The notes under the pieces are model-generated. The model saw only the letters and a program-made list of their open reading frames with translations. It was not told where the DNA came from and made no database searches. The position numbers and the translations under genes are program-made. This document shows positions 46,463 to 55,566 of a stretch of DNA of 64,000 bases, piece after piece. The DNA is taken from contig CAVRHV010000021.1 in NCBI GenBank assembly GCA_963721075.1, forward strand, positions 13,242 to 77,241. The letters are read 5' to 3'. This DNA is from DATFVA01 sp963721075. Lineage in GTDB: Bacteria > Bacteroidota > Ignavibacteria > Ignavibacteriales > Ignavibacteriaceae. Each line of letters opens with the position of its first letter. The first letter of the stretch is position 1.

Positions 46463-46879
46463 TTATTTCTCGACGATTTCAATTAATGCACTTGCAACTG
46501 TATCGTCGTTATCATCCAGCAGAAAGACCCTGTAAAATCCCGGTTCCTCAAACTTAAGATCACTTTCATCATTCTTTGCGAAGAAGATATAATTCATATC
46601 AGTTTCAACCGTATAGTGAAATTTCTTATAGTAATCAAATTCCCCCGTCCTGTAATTGTACTTGTTGAACTGGATATGAACACTACTGAGCCCCAATGCA
46701 TGGTCGCATTTTACCATCACGGTGAGATAACCTGTGGTATACCTGTCGCTTACCCCGATTTCCCCTTTGTCCGGATCATAACGTTCACAGAAATACAGAA
46801 CAGGTTCACTCTGGGCAAAAAGATCGGTCCTGAACCCAAAGCCAGTGAGAAGAAGGACAAGAAGAAACAGTTTTTTCAT
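46463..46879 (-). CDS. Secreted hypothetical protein, 138 residues
   Basis: A signal peptide (MKKLFLLVLLLTGFGF...LFAQ) directs export. The mature part has alternating beta-rich segments (ERYDPDKGEIGVSDRYTTG, YNYRTGEFDYYKKFHYTVE, PGFYRVFLLDDNDDTVASAL), which suggest a small beta-sandwich. No known domain was recognised. It is followed by a clear terminator at 46407 and stands alone. Confidence 0.75.
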   Translation of the reverse strand: MKKLFLLVLLLTGFGFRTDLFAQSEPVLYFCERYDPDKGEIGVSDRYTTGYLTVMVKCDHALGLSSVHIQFNKYNYRTGEFDYYKKFHYTVETDMNYIFFAKNDESDLKFEEPGFYRVFLLDDNDDTVASALIEIVEK

Positions 46880-47227
46880 TTGCTGCAGCTCCTGTTAATA
46901 ATATGGTTAATATGGGTTAAATGATTAATTATTTTCAAAACCAGACTCTTTAAGTCAGGATCAATATTAAATCAGCGCCCGGATGTAGATATACCCGGTA
47001 CCGCAATTTCTTTGGGAAGTGTTCTGTTAAAAGTATCTGGAATTTTTGCTCTCCGATAATAATTATTTTTTTCAATAAAACATACGGTTTTTGAAAGCAT
47101 ACATTAGAATTATTCTCAGGAAGGGGACGGAGATCCCGCTTACCATTTATCCCATTTGGTTTTCCATCAAACACTTAATTTATTTAACTTATAATGTTAA
47201 TTTTTTCATATTATTTAGGGAGCTTAT
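46880..47227. other. 348-bp gap without a recognised feature
   Basis: The gap lies between two divergent genes (46463 minus, pepF plus) and must hold their promoters. AGGGAGC (47217-47223) is a plausible ribosome-binding site for pepF. A 74-codon frame on the minus strand (46950-47174) has no signal, domain or ribosome-binding site and is not taken as a gene. No repeat was seen. Confidence 0.4.
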
Positions 47228-49105
47228 ATGCCACGGCTCAAATCTTACCTTATTGTTATTATAACGTTATTATTTGTAGTTAATTCTTTCCCTCAGACCA
47301 AAGAGAGGAAGGAAATTCCGGAAAAATATAAATGGAACTTAACCGACCTCTATGCATCAGTCGCCGACTGGAAGAGTGCCAAAACAGAAGTAAGCAGCAA
47401 CATCGATAAAATTGAATCCTATAAAGGAAAACTGGATCAGGATGCAGGAACGCTCCTGAATGCAATGGATCTCTATTTCAATACTTTGAAGGAGTATTTC
47501 CGCTTTTCAACATACTCGGGACTGCTTGCAGATGAAGATCTTTCTATTTCCTCTAACCAGGCTTTGAGACAGGAAGCATCTACTCTGGGAACAAAATTCT
47601 CTGAATCGACTGCCTGGATCAGACCTCAAATTCTGGAAATGGATCCTGCAAAAGTGAAGGACTTCTTTGCCAAAGAACCCAAGCTCGATCAATACAAAAT
47701 GTACATTGAAGATATTCAGAGAATGAGAGCACATACTCTTTCGGCCGATCAGGAAAAAATACTTGCCTCTTTCGGCCTGATCACTGATACACCTTCAGAT
47801 GTATATAATGTTTTCAACAATGCCGAAATGCCTTATTCTAAGGTTACTCTATCAACAGGTGAAGAAGTTACTCTGACAAACTCAGCTTACACAAAATACA
47901 GGTCAACAGGTGTAAGGGAAGACAGAGCAAAGATTTTTGATGCCTTCTTCAATAAATACGGAAAATTTGAGAATACAATCGGCGCAAATTATGCCGGAAA
48001 AGTTAAAACCGACTGGGTTTATGCAAAAGACAGAAATTATGAATCGTCACTCGCAGCATCTGTTGACGGGCCGAATATCCCTGTCACTGTCTATACCAAC
48101 CTGGTAAAGCAGATTCATAACAGTCTCCCTACTCTTCAGCGTTTTCTTAAGCTGAAGAAGCAGATGCTTGGAGTAGACACGCTTCATTATTATGATCTTT
48201 ATACTCCTCTTGTTAAAAAAGTTGAGATGGATTTCACTGTTGAGCAGGGTGAAGATATAATCAAGAAAGCTCTTGCACCTATGGGAGAAGATTATATCGC
48301 TACCCTCAATAAGGCTTTCGGAAGCGGATGGATTGACTTTCTGCCGAACGTAGGTAAAAGAAGCGGCGCATACTCATCTGGAAGCGCTTACGATGTTCAT
48401 CCTTATATCCTTATGAACTGGAACAACGACTATGAATCGGTTTCTACTCTCGCCCATGAGCTTGGTCATACTATGCACAGCTATTTCTCCAGCAAGAACC
48501 AGCCATTTGCTACGGCAGATTATCCTACCTTCGTTGCCGAGATAGCTTCAACGTTTAATGAAAATCTGCTCAATCACTATATGGTAGCTCATTCCAAGAG
48601 TGATGAGGAAAAGCTGTACCTGCTCGGAAGTTATCTTGATCTCCTCAGAACTACAATTTTCCGTCAGACCCTCTTCGCTGAATTTGAGCTTAAAGTTCAT
48701 GAGATGGCTGAAAACCAGCAGCCGATTACCGGTGAAGACCTGAGTAAAATATACTATGACCTGGTAAAAGAGTATTACGGCAATGATAAAGGCATCTGTG
48801 TGGTTGATCCTTATGTAGCATATGAATGGGAATATATACCTCACTTTGTCAACTATACTTATTATGTGTACCAGTACTCAACATCAATTATTTACTCGAC
48901 AGCTTTTGCAGAGAAGGTTTTACAGGAAGGAAAACCGGCAGTTGATAAATACTATAATATCCTCAAGGGAGGAAGTTCGGAATATCCGATTGAACTGATC
49001 AAAAAAGCTGGAATTGATCCGCTTTCTGCCGAACCTTTCGAACTTACGATGAAGAAAATGAATGATGTAATGGATCAAATGGAAGAAATTCTTTCGAAGA
49101 AATAA
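47228..49105 (+). CDS. pepF: M3-family oligoendopeptidase F, exported
   Basis: 625 residues. An N-terminal signal peptide (SYLIVIITLLFVVNSFPQ) is followed by the M3 thermolysin-like peptidase fold, starting KYKWNLTDLYASVADWK. The zinc site is LAHELGHTMHSYFSS (HExxH) and the third ligand lies in TFVAEIASTFNENLL. The segment QTLFAEFELKVHEMAEN and GICVVDPYVAYEWEYIPHF are typical of PepF. It would degrade peptides of about 6-20 residues, here in the periplasm because of the signal peptide. A good terminator follows at 49137. Confidence 0.93.
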   Translation: MPRLKSYLIVIITLLFVVNSFPQTKERKEIPEKYKWNLTDLYASVADWKSAKTEVSSNIDKIESYKGKLDQDAGTLLNAMDLYFNTLKEYFRFSTYSGLLADEDLSISSNQALRQEASTLGTKFSESTAWIRPQILEMDPAKVKDFFAKEPKLDQYKMYIEDIQRMRAHTLSADQEKILASFGLITDTPSDVYNVFNNAEMPYSKVTLSTGEEVTLTNSAYTKYRSTGVREDRAKIFDAFFNKYGKFENTIGANYAGKVKTDWVYAKDRNYESSLAASVDGPNIPVTVYTNLVKQIHNSLPTLQRFLKLKKQMLGVDTLHYYDLYTPLVKKVEMDFTVEQGEDIIKKALAPMGEDYIATLNKAFGSGWIDFLPNVGKRSGAYSSGSAYDVHPYILMNWNNDYESVSTLAHELGHTMHSYFSSKNQPFATADYPTFVAEIASTFNENLLNHYMVAHSKSDEEKLYLLGSYLDLLRTTIFRQTLFAEFELKVHEMAENQQPITGEDLSKIYYDLVKEYYGNDKGICVVDPYVAYEWEYIPHFVNYTYYVYQYSTSIIYSTAFAEKVLQEGKPAVDKYYNILKGGSSEYPIELIKKAGIDPLSAEPFELTMKKMNDVMDQMEEILSKK

Positions 49106-49136
49106 TGTGACCTGATACTTTATAACATTAAATTCA

Positions 49137-49172
49137 ATCCCGGCTGCTTTTTGAAAACGGCCGGGATTTTTA
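49137..49172 (+). terminator. Terminator after pepF
   Basis: ATCCCGGCTG (49137-49146) pairs with CGGCCGGGAT (49158-49167) with one mismatch, followed by TTTTTATT. Confidence 0.85.
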
Positions 49173-49307
49173 TTAGCGGGGTGACTCCAGACAAGAGACA
49201 AACAAATCCTGTAATCAGAGCACAGGAGAATTAAAAGTTAAAGCATATCTTAATGTCGCAATTAAATTTGAGTGTTATAATTAGAAACTATGAATTCCTT
49301 CCCCCAA

Positions 49308-49367
49308 ATAACAGAGAAAGAGAGTTTTATAGTAAAAATGTTGACCTGTAAACTCTTTCTCTGTTAT
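49308..49367. repeat. Long imperfect hairpin between convergent genes
   Basis: ATAACAGAGAAAGAGAGTTT (from 49308) faces AAACTCTTTCTCTGTTAT (to 49367) around a loop of about 22 bases. It sits between pepF and the minus-strand GT39 gene and may terminate the latter or be a small palindromic repeat. Confidence 0.65.
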
Positions 49368-49496
49368 CTCTCCTTACCGGATCAGGACACCGATATAAAC
49401 GATTTGCAGATTATTTGTGGATACGCCTGATGCGCTTTGTTCCTTCCCTTCATATGCATACAGAATGTTTTATTTAAGGGAATCACCGACAGTCTC

Positions 49497-51053
49497 TTAA
49501 ATAAATGTCCTCGACTGCTGCCAGATCTCCTTCAGAGATCGGTAGATATCCCGGCAGATATAAATGGGAAGATTATTTTCGTAGGGCATGCTGTACCTGG
49601 TTTTGTGTACTGCGGCAAGTGTTACATCCCTGCAGGCTTTTTTGTGATCTTCTAGAGTTCCACCGATGACAATTACAGTTTTTATCTTATTTGTATCGGG
49701 ATGCGCCCAGTACCAGTAAGAGTTGTGGGGACAAATGACGGAAGTCAGCTTATACCTGGAAGAATAATATTCAAGTGCTCCTGCTTCGCCATAATTATGT
49801 GCAAAAATAACGGTGCCGGCTTTCTCCGAATCGGGAAGCGATTCGTACACCTTTGAAACATCTGAAGCGAGTTCCTCCCACCCGAACATATCAGCATAAA
49901 ATTGGGGAAGTTCAGCAAGCTCTTTATGCTCGGAGTTCTGAGGGGACATACCAAGATACTTAGAGTATGATATAAAAGTTTTTACAGGGAGAACAGGCAG
50001 GGCCATAGGCATAGCAATTAATCCCGTAGCAACTATAAGACCGGTAAGACCATATTTTAACCATTCATAACTCTTGCCCGATAATACTCTCTCAAAGAAA
50101 ACACCGCCCCCTGCATAGACGAGAGGGTATGCGGCGGCGAGGTACTCCGCTTTGCTGTGCCAGTTGATAACGAGCAGCAGAAAGGTGGTGAGAAATATAA
50201 TTCCCAATATCCTGTATCGTTTTACCTTTTGGCCGACTAAAAGAAAAATCAATCCGGGCAGCCATACAAATATGGTTAAGGGTCCCGCCAGTAGCAACTG
50301 TCCGCTCATAAAATCAATAGGAGTAAGTGATGAGTATTTGAACCGCGACGCGTTCCTCATAAATTCCAGATGAGCAAAGTCGTTAGATACATTCCATATT
50401 ATGAACGGAGAAAATATCAACAGAGCGATCGCAGCCGCTATATAAGGCCGGGGCGTCTTCAATTGTGCTCTCAACGGGGTAAATATTATACCTGCAATCA
50501 AACCGGCCCCGAACCAGGCCATACTGATTTTATTCAGCATCCCGAGTCCTATTACTACTCCCAGCATAATCCACAATGAAGTCTTTTCCTCCTGTATTAT
50601 CCTTACGACAAAGTATGCTGAAAGAACCCAGAAGAAATGATCGAACGAGTTCATCGAATAGATAGTGTTCATTGCAAGGAATATAGGTGAGAAAGCAAGC
50701 GTAATGCAGGCGATCAGAACTGCACTTAACCCGCCCCCTATTCTTATAGTTAATAAGCCGGTAAAATAGACTGTCAGAGCAGCAGTTATTGCAGGAAGAA
50801 GTCTTATTGCGAAAAGTGAGTCACCGAACAGCAGCCGACTGACATACAGTATGTAAATTGATAACGGAGGCTGATCAACATAACCTGCCGCAAGATGATT
50901 CGTGCAGGCAATGTAATAAAATTCATCTCTGAATATTCCATAGCTTGCAAACAGGTTTGTATATAAATGAATGATCAGCGTGAAAAGAGAAATTACAAGC
51001 AGAGTGATCCGGACGTTCCGCGGAATTGTAAAATGATCCGACTCATTTTTCAT
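49497..51053 (-). CDS. GT39-family (PMT/ArnT-like) membrane glycosyltransferase
   Basis: 518 residues with about ten membrane helices. The first loop has the catalytic acidic pair in YGIFRDEFYYIACTNHLAAG (RDE) and the phrase YVDQPPLSIYIL, typical of the GT39/PMT_2 group. A soluble C-terminal region of about 170 residues follows the last helix (near residue 350). The family uses polyprenyl-phosphate sugars to modify lipids, sugars or proteins on the outer face of the inner membrane. No other genes of the pathway are adjacent, so the acceptor is unknown. Confidence 0.88.
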   Translation of the reverse strand: MKNESDHFTIPRNVRITLLVISLFTLIIHLYTNLFASYGIFRDEFYYIACTNHLAAGYVDQPPLSIYILYVSRLLFGDSLFAIRLLPAITAALTVYFTGLLTIRIGGGLSAVLIACITLAFSPIFLAMNTIYSMNSFDHFFWVLSAYFVVRIIQEEKTSLWIMLGVVIGLGMLNKISMAWFGAGLIAGIIFTPLRAQLKTPRPYIAAAIALLIFSPFIIWNVSNDFAHLEFMRNASRFKYSSLTPIDFMSGQLLLAGPLTIFVWLPGLIFLLVGQKVKRYRILGIIFLTTFLLLVINWHSKAEYLAAAYPLVYAGGGVFFERVLSGKSYEWLKYGLTGLIVATGLIAMPMALPVLPVKTFISYSKYLGMSPQNSEHKELAELPQFYADMFGWEELASDVSKVYESLPDSEKAGTVIFAHNYGEAGALEYYSSRYKLTSVICPHNSYWYWAHPDTNKIKTVIVIGGTLEDHKKACRDVTLAAVHKTRYSMPYENNLPIYICRDIYRSLKEIWQQSRTFI

Positions 51054-51119
51054 AAGAATGTTCCGGAGATAGTTAATCGCAAACGAACAGTATTAATTAA
51101 CAGACAAACAAAATTAATA

Positions 51120-52223
51120 TTATTTTCTGTTAATTTTTAGTTTCCTTGCACTAAGATATTTTACAACCCCATCAAAACAATTACCCTCTCTGCCTAAGTA
51201 TTCCGGGGGCGAAATACCTTTCCTAGTGTATTGTCCTTTTAATATCAGGTTCACTGCTGCCGCACAGGTATACCCGGTGGTTCTTGCCATAGAAGAGGTA
51301 TTAGTTACTTTATCATATTTATCGAAGAGAGAATATTCAATTTCTTTTCCTTCGCCTTTAATAACTACTTTAAGATAGGTGAATTCCTCCTCCCCATCCT
51401 CAAGTTTCCACAAAGGAAAGAGAAGTCTGGATGATAAATCCAGCGGCTTGACCATCTTACCGTCGATCTCAATTTCCTCTTTGCTGAAGAATCCCGTTTC
51501 TCTTAAGACTCTCATCAATTCAATGTGGCCCGGATAACGAAGAGTTTTCTCTTTCATATCGGAAATCTTCATGGTAACAAGCAGTGATCTTAATCCGTCA
51601 GTATTAAATGCCTCAAGTGTGCCCGCTTCTGTTTCCATCAGCTCCGGGTCTGACAGGGCAGGTCTCGTTACGATCTCCCCGTTTTCTTTAATCCTGGCGG
51701 GACGTGTATATTCTTCTATTACATCCGGAGGCGAAAACGGTGCCTTATATTCGTAAGGCCACTTACGCTCAACCGGGAGTCCGCCCACATAACATTCAAA
51801 TGAATCGATCTTCATCTGCGAATTGTAATATCCGAGGATAATGTTGCTTAATCCGGGAGCTACCCCGCAGTCGACAACAGCAGTTACTCCCTTGTTTTTT
51901 GCAAGCTCATCAAGTCCAAAGGGATCTTCATCAAAGAATGATATATCAACAACGTTTTTTCCTGCTTCAATTGTGGTCTGCAGTGTCTTATATCCCATAA
52001 ACCCGGGGACAGCTCCAACAACTATATCAGCATTTTTTACTGCGTCACTTACCTGTTTTTTGTCGCTTAAATCAGCCTGTTTGATTATTATATTTGTTCC
52101 TGATGATATCTTTTTAAGTCTTTCTTCGCTTATATCGCAAAGGGTTACCTCATGATCTTTTGAAAGGTCAACAGCAATAGCGCCTCCAACCATGCCGGCG
52201 CCGAGAACAGTAATTTTATTCAT
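51120..52223 (-). CDS. Saccharopine dehydrogenase-family NAD(P)-binding protein
   Basis: 367 residues. The N-terminal NADP fold (KITVLGAGMVGGAIAVDLSK, DIVVGAVPGFMGYKTLQTTI) and the C-terminal substrate domain (VAPGLSNIILGYY, EAGTLEAFNTDGLRSLL, YTRKGISPPEYLGREGNCFD) match the saccharopine dehydrogenase/lysine-metabolism family. Members reduce or oxidise amino-acid adducts; the exact substrate cannot be set from sequence. No lysine pathway genes are adjacent. It appears to be a single gene on the minus strand. Confidence 0.88.
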   Translation of the reverse strand: MNKITVLGAGMVGGAIAVDLSKDHEVTLCDISEERLKKISSGTNIIIKQADLSDKKQVSDAVKNADIVVGAVPGFMGYKTLQTTIEAGKNVVDISFFDEDPFGLDELAKNKGVTAVVDCGVAPGLSNIILGYYNSQMKIDSFECYVGGLPVERKWPYEYKAPFSPPDVIEEYTRPARIKENGEIVTRPALSDPELMETEAGTLEAFNTDGLRSLLVTMKISDMKEKTLRYPGHIELMRVLRETGFFSKEEIEIDGKMVKPLDLSSRLLFPLWKLEDGEEEFTYLKVVIKGEGKEIEYSLFDKYDKVTNTSSMARTTGYTCAAAVNLILKGQYTRKGISPPEYLGREGNCFDGVVKYLSARKLKINRK

Positions 52224-52332
52224 TAGTTACCTCAGTAAGATGATATTTTAGAATTTTTCACGGATAAAGATATAATCCTGCCTCATAGTCCTACAAAATT
52301 AACAATAACCCGACATTCCTGGGTATGATTGC

Positions 52333-53199
52333 TTAATCTTCTTCTTTTTTCTCTCTGAAGGTTCCGTATTTTTTTGCGTATATCTTGGTGAATTCCGCTC
52401 CGAAAATGAAGATCAGCGATGAGTAGAAAATCCATAAATAAAGAATTGTGAACATACCAATTGATCCGAAAGCAGTTTCCAGATTTGAATTTTTAACATT
52501 AACGGCAATAAGTATCTGAACTATTAAAAAGAGGAAGGCTGTAACAAATGCACCAATCCATACATCCGACCAGTTTATGTCTGCTTCGGGAAGTATCTTA
52601 TATATCATAGCAAATAGAACCGTTAGAAGGATTAATGAGATTACATAATCGGCAATACTAATAATTATCGGGGGTATGGAAACAATTTCATTTAGGTGTG
52701 ACCGTATATTCTGCATAACCGGGTTCTTAAGCACAAGCGCGAGGAAAAGCAGACCTACAACTGAAAGCATCATAAAGGAAAATCCGTATTTTTTAATTTT
52801 GTTTATAATCCCCTTCTGTTTTTCAACATCGATATCCCAGATTGTGTTCAGCGCATTCCTTATCTGAAAGAAAATCATTGTTGACCCGAAAAAGAGAAGC
52901 GGGATGCTGGTCAGGATCGTCATAAAACTCGTGCTTGAACTCGAAGCTTTCTGTACTATCTGTTGTATTATCTGCGCGGGTTTTTCGCCTACCGTATTCT
53001 GAAGCTGCGACACTATCTGCTGAATGGTGTTCGCTTTCCCCATAAATGATCCTATTATTAGCACTAGTAGTGTCAAAATTGGACCAAGAGACAGAATTAT
53101 ATAAAACGAAATGCCGGCTCCTACAAACAAAGGTTTGTGCCTGCCCCATTCTTTTCCTGTTTGTTTCGTCAGCTGCCAGATTATTTTAGGATGGTTCAT
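52333..53199 (-). CDS. YihY/BrkB-family membrane protein
   Basis: 288 residues with six predicted helices. Typical phrases are LFVGAGISFYIILSLGPIL, FMTILTSIPLLFFGSTMIFF, LNTIWDIDVEKQKG, VWIGAFVTAFLFLIVQILI and GMFTILYLWIFYSSLIFIFG / EFTKIYAKKYGTF at the end. It is an inner-membrane protein of unestablished function (not an RNase). The gene is divergent from the HAD phosphatase gene at 53292. Confidence 0.92.
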   Translation of the reverse strand: MNHPKIIWQLTKQTGKEWGRHKPLFVGAGISFYIILSLGPILTLLVLIIGSFMGKANTIQQIVSQLQNTVGEKPAQIIQQIVQKASSSSTSFMTILTSIPLLFFGSTMIFFQIRNALNTIWDIDVEKQKGIINKIKKYGFSFMMLSVVGLLFLALVLKNPVMQNIRSHLNEIVSIPPIIISIADYVISLILLTVLFAMIYKILPEADINWSDVWIGAFVTAFLFLIVQILIAVNVKNSNLETAFGSIGMFTILYLWIFYSSLIFIFGAEFTKIYAKKYGTFREKKEED

Positions 53200-53291
53200 T
53201 AATTATTATTTTTGTTCTGTAACTGTAAGAATATAGTATATTTATACCCGCTTGTACTTAACCCAAGCCACATGCCTAAAGTGGTATTATA

Positions 53292-53933
53292 ATGAATAAA
53301 ATAAAGCATATCTGTTTCGATCTTGACGGTACGCTGATAGATTCCTATCAGACAATTTTCAAAACTACAGTAAAAACACTGCAGCATCTTAAAATTGATG
53401 AACCTTTACTGGAGGTTGAATTTCATAAGAGAATCGGTCATCATTTTCTTCACATTTTCAAAGATCTGAATATTCCGGTTACAGATATTGAGGAATTTAT
53501 TGATATCTATAAGGGTTACTATTTCGATTTTATTGATGAGTCTGTCATTTACCCCGGAGTAAAGGACGTACTTAAGGAACTGCACCAAAAGAAAATTAAA
53601 GTCTCTCTGCTTACCACAAAGGGACAGGACCAGGCCGACAAGATCATCGATCATTTCGGTTTGCGGAAGTACTTTTCTCTCGTTACAGGAAGAAGAAAAG
53701 ATCTGCCGATAAAACCTTCCCCTGAGCCACTGCATTTTATATGTAATGAACTGAGAGTTGAAGAACGTAATACAATAATGGCCGGCGATTCGGAACTTGA
53801 TATAAACTGCGGAAAAAATGCGGGTACTTACAGCTGTGCGGTTACGTACGGATACAGATCAAAGACAGAACTGAAATCAGCTGCACCCGATTTTATGATT
53901 GATGATATCAGGGAGCTGATGAAAATAATTTGA
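53292..53933 (+). CDS. HAD-superfamily phosphatase (phosphoglycolate phosphatase-like)
   Basis: 213 residues. HAD motif I CFDLDGTLIDSY (Asp nucleophile), motif II KVSLLTTKG, motif III lysine in LPIKPSPEPLHF, and motif IV MAGDSELDINCGKNAG are all present, with a helical cap inserted after motif I. The size fits Gph/PGP-type phosphatases that remove phosphate from small molecules such as phosphoglycolate. Substrate is not determinable. Confidence 0.9.
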   Translation: MNKIKHICFDLDGTLIDSYQTIFKTTVKTLQHLKIDEPLLEVEFHKRIGHHFLHIFKDLNIPVTDIEEFIDIYKGYYFDFIDESVIYPGVKDVLKELHQKKIKVSLLTTKGQDQADKIIDHFGLRKYFSLVTGRRKDLPIKPSPEPLHFICNELRVEERNTIMAGDSELDINCGKNAGTYSCAVTYGYRSKTELKSAAPDFMIDDIRELMKII

Positions 53934-54158
53934 TTCGCGGCACCGGGATGTGGAAAATCAGTGGGCGTCACAGAGCAATAAATTCCTGCAATACTGACGT
54001 AGGCGGTAGGGCAGAGTGAAGCTGGATGTACATAATAAATCCGAGCGATGAATAGCGGGGTAATTTCACCCTAGAGAAGTAAATAGTCCGGGTGGGATGC
54101 AGCTCATCACTGTCTTTTGTATACTGGATCTACGTGCTATAACAAGTAAGAATCTCTT
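53934..54158. other. 225-bp convergent gap with unassigned sequence
   Basis: The gap separates the HAD gene and the minus-strand thioesterase gene. It is more G+C-rich than other gaps and includes GGGGTAATTTCACCCT (near 54056), which can form a small hairpin. The minus strand stays open for about 40 codons here but with no start signal. I cannot match it to a known RNA or mobile element. Confidence 0.3.
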
Positions 54159-54632
54159 CTACTCTACCATATTCTCGGGCATCTGAACTGCAACAACTCT
54201 TCCTTTTGCCGTAACCTTTCCGCTAGCTGAAAGAGTGATTTCTGAAATAACCTTCCTGCCTTTTATTTCTGCAACCTTGCCTCTTATCTCCAGTTCAGGA
54301 CCAAGCGGTGTCGGCGCAAGATAATCTACCTGCAGCGATGCTGTCACAAACCGAAAGGGCGGTTCTGTTCCCGGTTCCCTGCCTTCGTTTTTGTAAGCGG
54401 CAAGTGCGGCCGTTCCTGTTCCATGGCAGTCTATCAGTGAAGCTATAAGTCCTCCGTAAACATAACCTGGAATTGCAATATGATAAGGCTGAGGGGTAAA
54501 GTGGGAAAGTGTTTCATCTCCGTCCCATACGGTTTTTAACTGATGCCCCTGTTCATTTAATCTTCCGCACCCGTAGCAATAGCTTAACTGATCAGGATAA
54601 TAATCCTGTACGGCTTTTTTCTCCACTTCCAT
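54159..54632 (-). CDS. PaaI-like hotdog-fold thioesterase
   Basis: 157 residues with the hotdog fold: YCYGCGRLNEQGHQLKTVWD, then VYGGLIASLIDCHGTGTAAL, a typical thioesterase loop (GG-x6-D), and the later strands RFVTASLQVDYLAPTPLGPE and KVISEITLSASGKVTAKGRV. It probably hydrolyses an acyl-CoA. It precedes no other gene closely on the minus strand; its start is 28 bases from the end of the gene at 54661. Confidence 0.9.
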   Translation of the reverse strand: MEVEKKAVQDYYPDQLSYCYGCGRLNEQGHQLKTVWDGDETLSHFTPQPYHIAIPGYVYGGLIASLIDCHGTGTAALAAYKNEGREPGTEPPFRFVTASLQVDYLAPTPLGPELEIRGKVAEIKGRKVISEITLSASGKVTAKGRVVAVQMPENMVE

Positions 54633-54660
54633 CCCTTTGTAATGTGATAATTAAATTGTT

Positions 54661-55503
54661 CTATAACCCGAATGCAAACAGGATTAAACCAAACGTAATC
54701 CCGAATACGAAATTAAAAGCTTTTATCTTTATTGAATCCTTAACCGAGTAAGACAGCAGCGGAAGCATGCCATGACCGTCCTGCACCATTGAACTGGTGA
54801 GCAGAACAGAAAAAGGAATTACTCCGGAAGCGAAAAGCGTAACAAATATGAGGTGAGGACCGGATTCCGGTATTAAACCAATCAATGCCCCCAGGAATAG
54901 TAATAACAGCTTGTATCCGGTACTGATTTCTTCAATGTGCAGGTACTGAAATCCTACCTGAACAACCAGCAGAGCTCCGAATGTCCACAGCGCAATCCGC
55001 CAGATATGCTTTTTGATAATATGATGGTATACGTGTTCTGTTAGAAAGTGCTTCAGGTTCCGCTCCGTATCGTGAACGACAAGTTCAGGACAATCAGTAC
55101 AGGTTACCATATTGAATTTCTTTGCAATGTAATCAGTAGCAATTCCCCCGATGATTCCTGTTACAAAAAGAATCGCGAATAATAAGAGTGCAGTTTCAGG
55201 AAACATTGCCAGCATTACAAAAGCTTCATCACCTGAAGAAGCGATCATTGAACCGGCAAGCGCTCCAAAACTTATCAGCCCATGCATATACAAGGTAACA
55301 TCGGTAAACCCCCCAAGACATCCGGGGATCGTGCCGATGAATGATGCAACCACATACTGACGTGATTTGTGTTTACCCCTTAGCAGCACCGCGATCTTGC
55401 CTCTCGACCAGATATTAACAGCATCAACAATGATCATCATTGCCATTATAAACAGCGTTATCTGGAGGGTTTCTCCCAAAACATCTAACAATATCGGACT
55501 CAT
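54661..55503 (-). CDS. ArsP_2 (DUF2899)-type putative heavy-metal/manganese permease
   Basis: 280 residues with eight or more membrane helices. The characteristic parts are MMIIVDAVNIWSRGK, VASFIGTIPGCLGGFTDVTL, SMIASSGDEAFVMLAMFPET and LIGLIPESGPHLIFVTLFAS. A cytoplasmic loop has the metal-binding-like TCTDCPEL and several His residues (LTEHVYHHIIKKH). Homologues are called arsenic efflux or putative manganese transporters; the ion is not known. The stop lies 28 bases from the thioesterase gene start, so the two may be co-transcribed. Confidence 0.82.
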   Translation of the reverse strand: MSPILLDVLGETLQITLFIMAMMIIVDAVNIWSRGKIAVLLRGKHKSRQYVVASFIGTIPGCLGGFTDVTLYMHGLISFGALAGSMIASSGDEAFVMLAMFPETALLLFAILFVTGIIGGIATDYIAKKFNMVTCTDCPELVVHDTERNLKHFLTEHVYHHIIKKHIWRIALWTFGALLVVQVGFQYLHIEEISTGYKLLLLFLGALIGLIPESGPHLIFVTLFASGVIPFSVLLTSSMVQDGHGMLPLLSYSVKDSIKIKAFNFVFGITFGLILFAFGL

Positions 55504-55526
55504 ATATTTTCCTGTTTTGCTGCGAG

Positions 55527-55556
55527 ACCCTCCCGGATTCCAAAATCCGGAAGGGT
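55527..55556 (-). terminator. Hairpin after the M14 peptidase gene
   Basis: ACCCTCCCGGATT (55527-55539) and AATCCGGAAGGGT (55544-55556) pair with one mismatch around a 4-base loop, just after the stop of the minus-strand peptidase gene. A T-run is weak, so termination strength is uncertain. Confidence 0.65.
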
Positions 55557-55566
55557 TTGGTAATCC

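Noticed and set aside
46950..47174. 74-codon minus-strand ORF
   Set aside because: No domain, signal or ribosome-binding site, and it fills a promoter gap.
53934..54158. Group II intron or retron remnant
   Set aside because: No domain V-like motif, reverse transcriptase or msr-like structure is visible.
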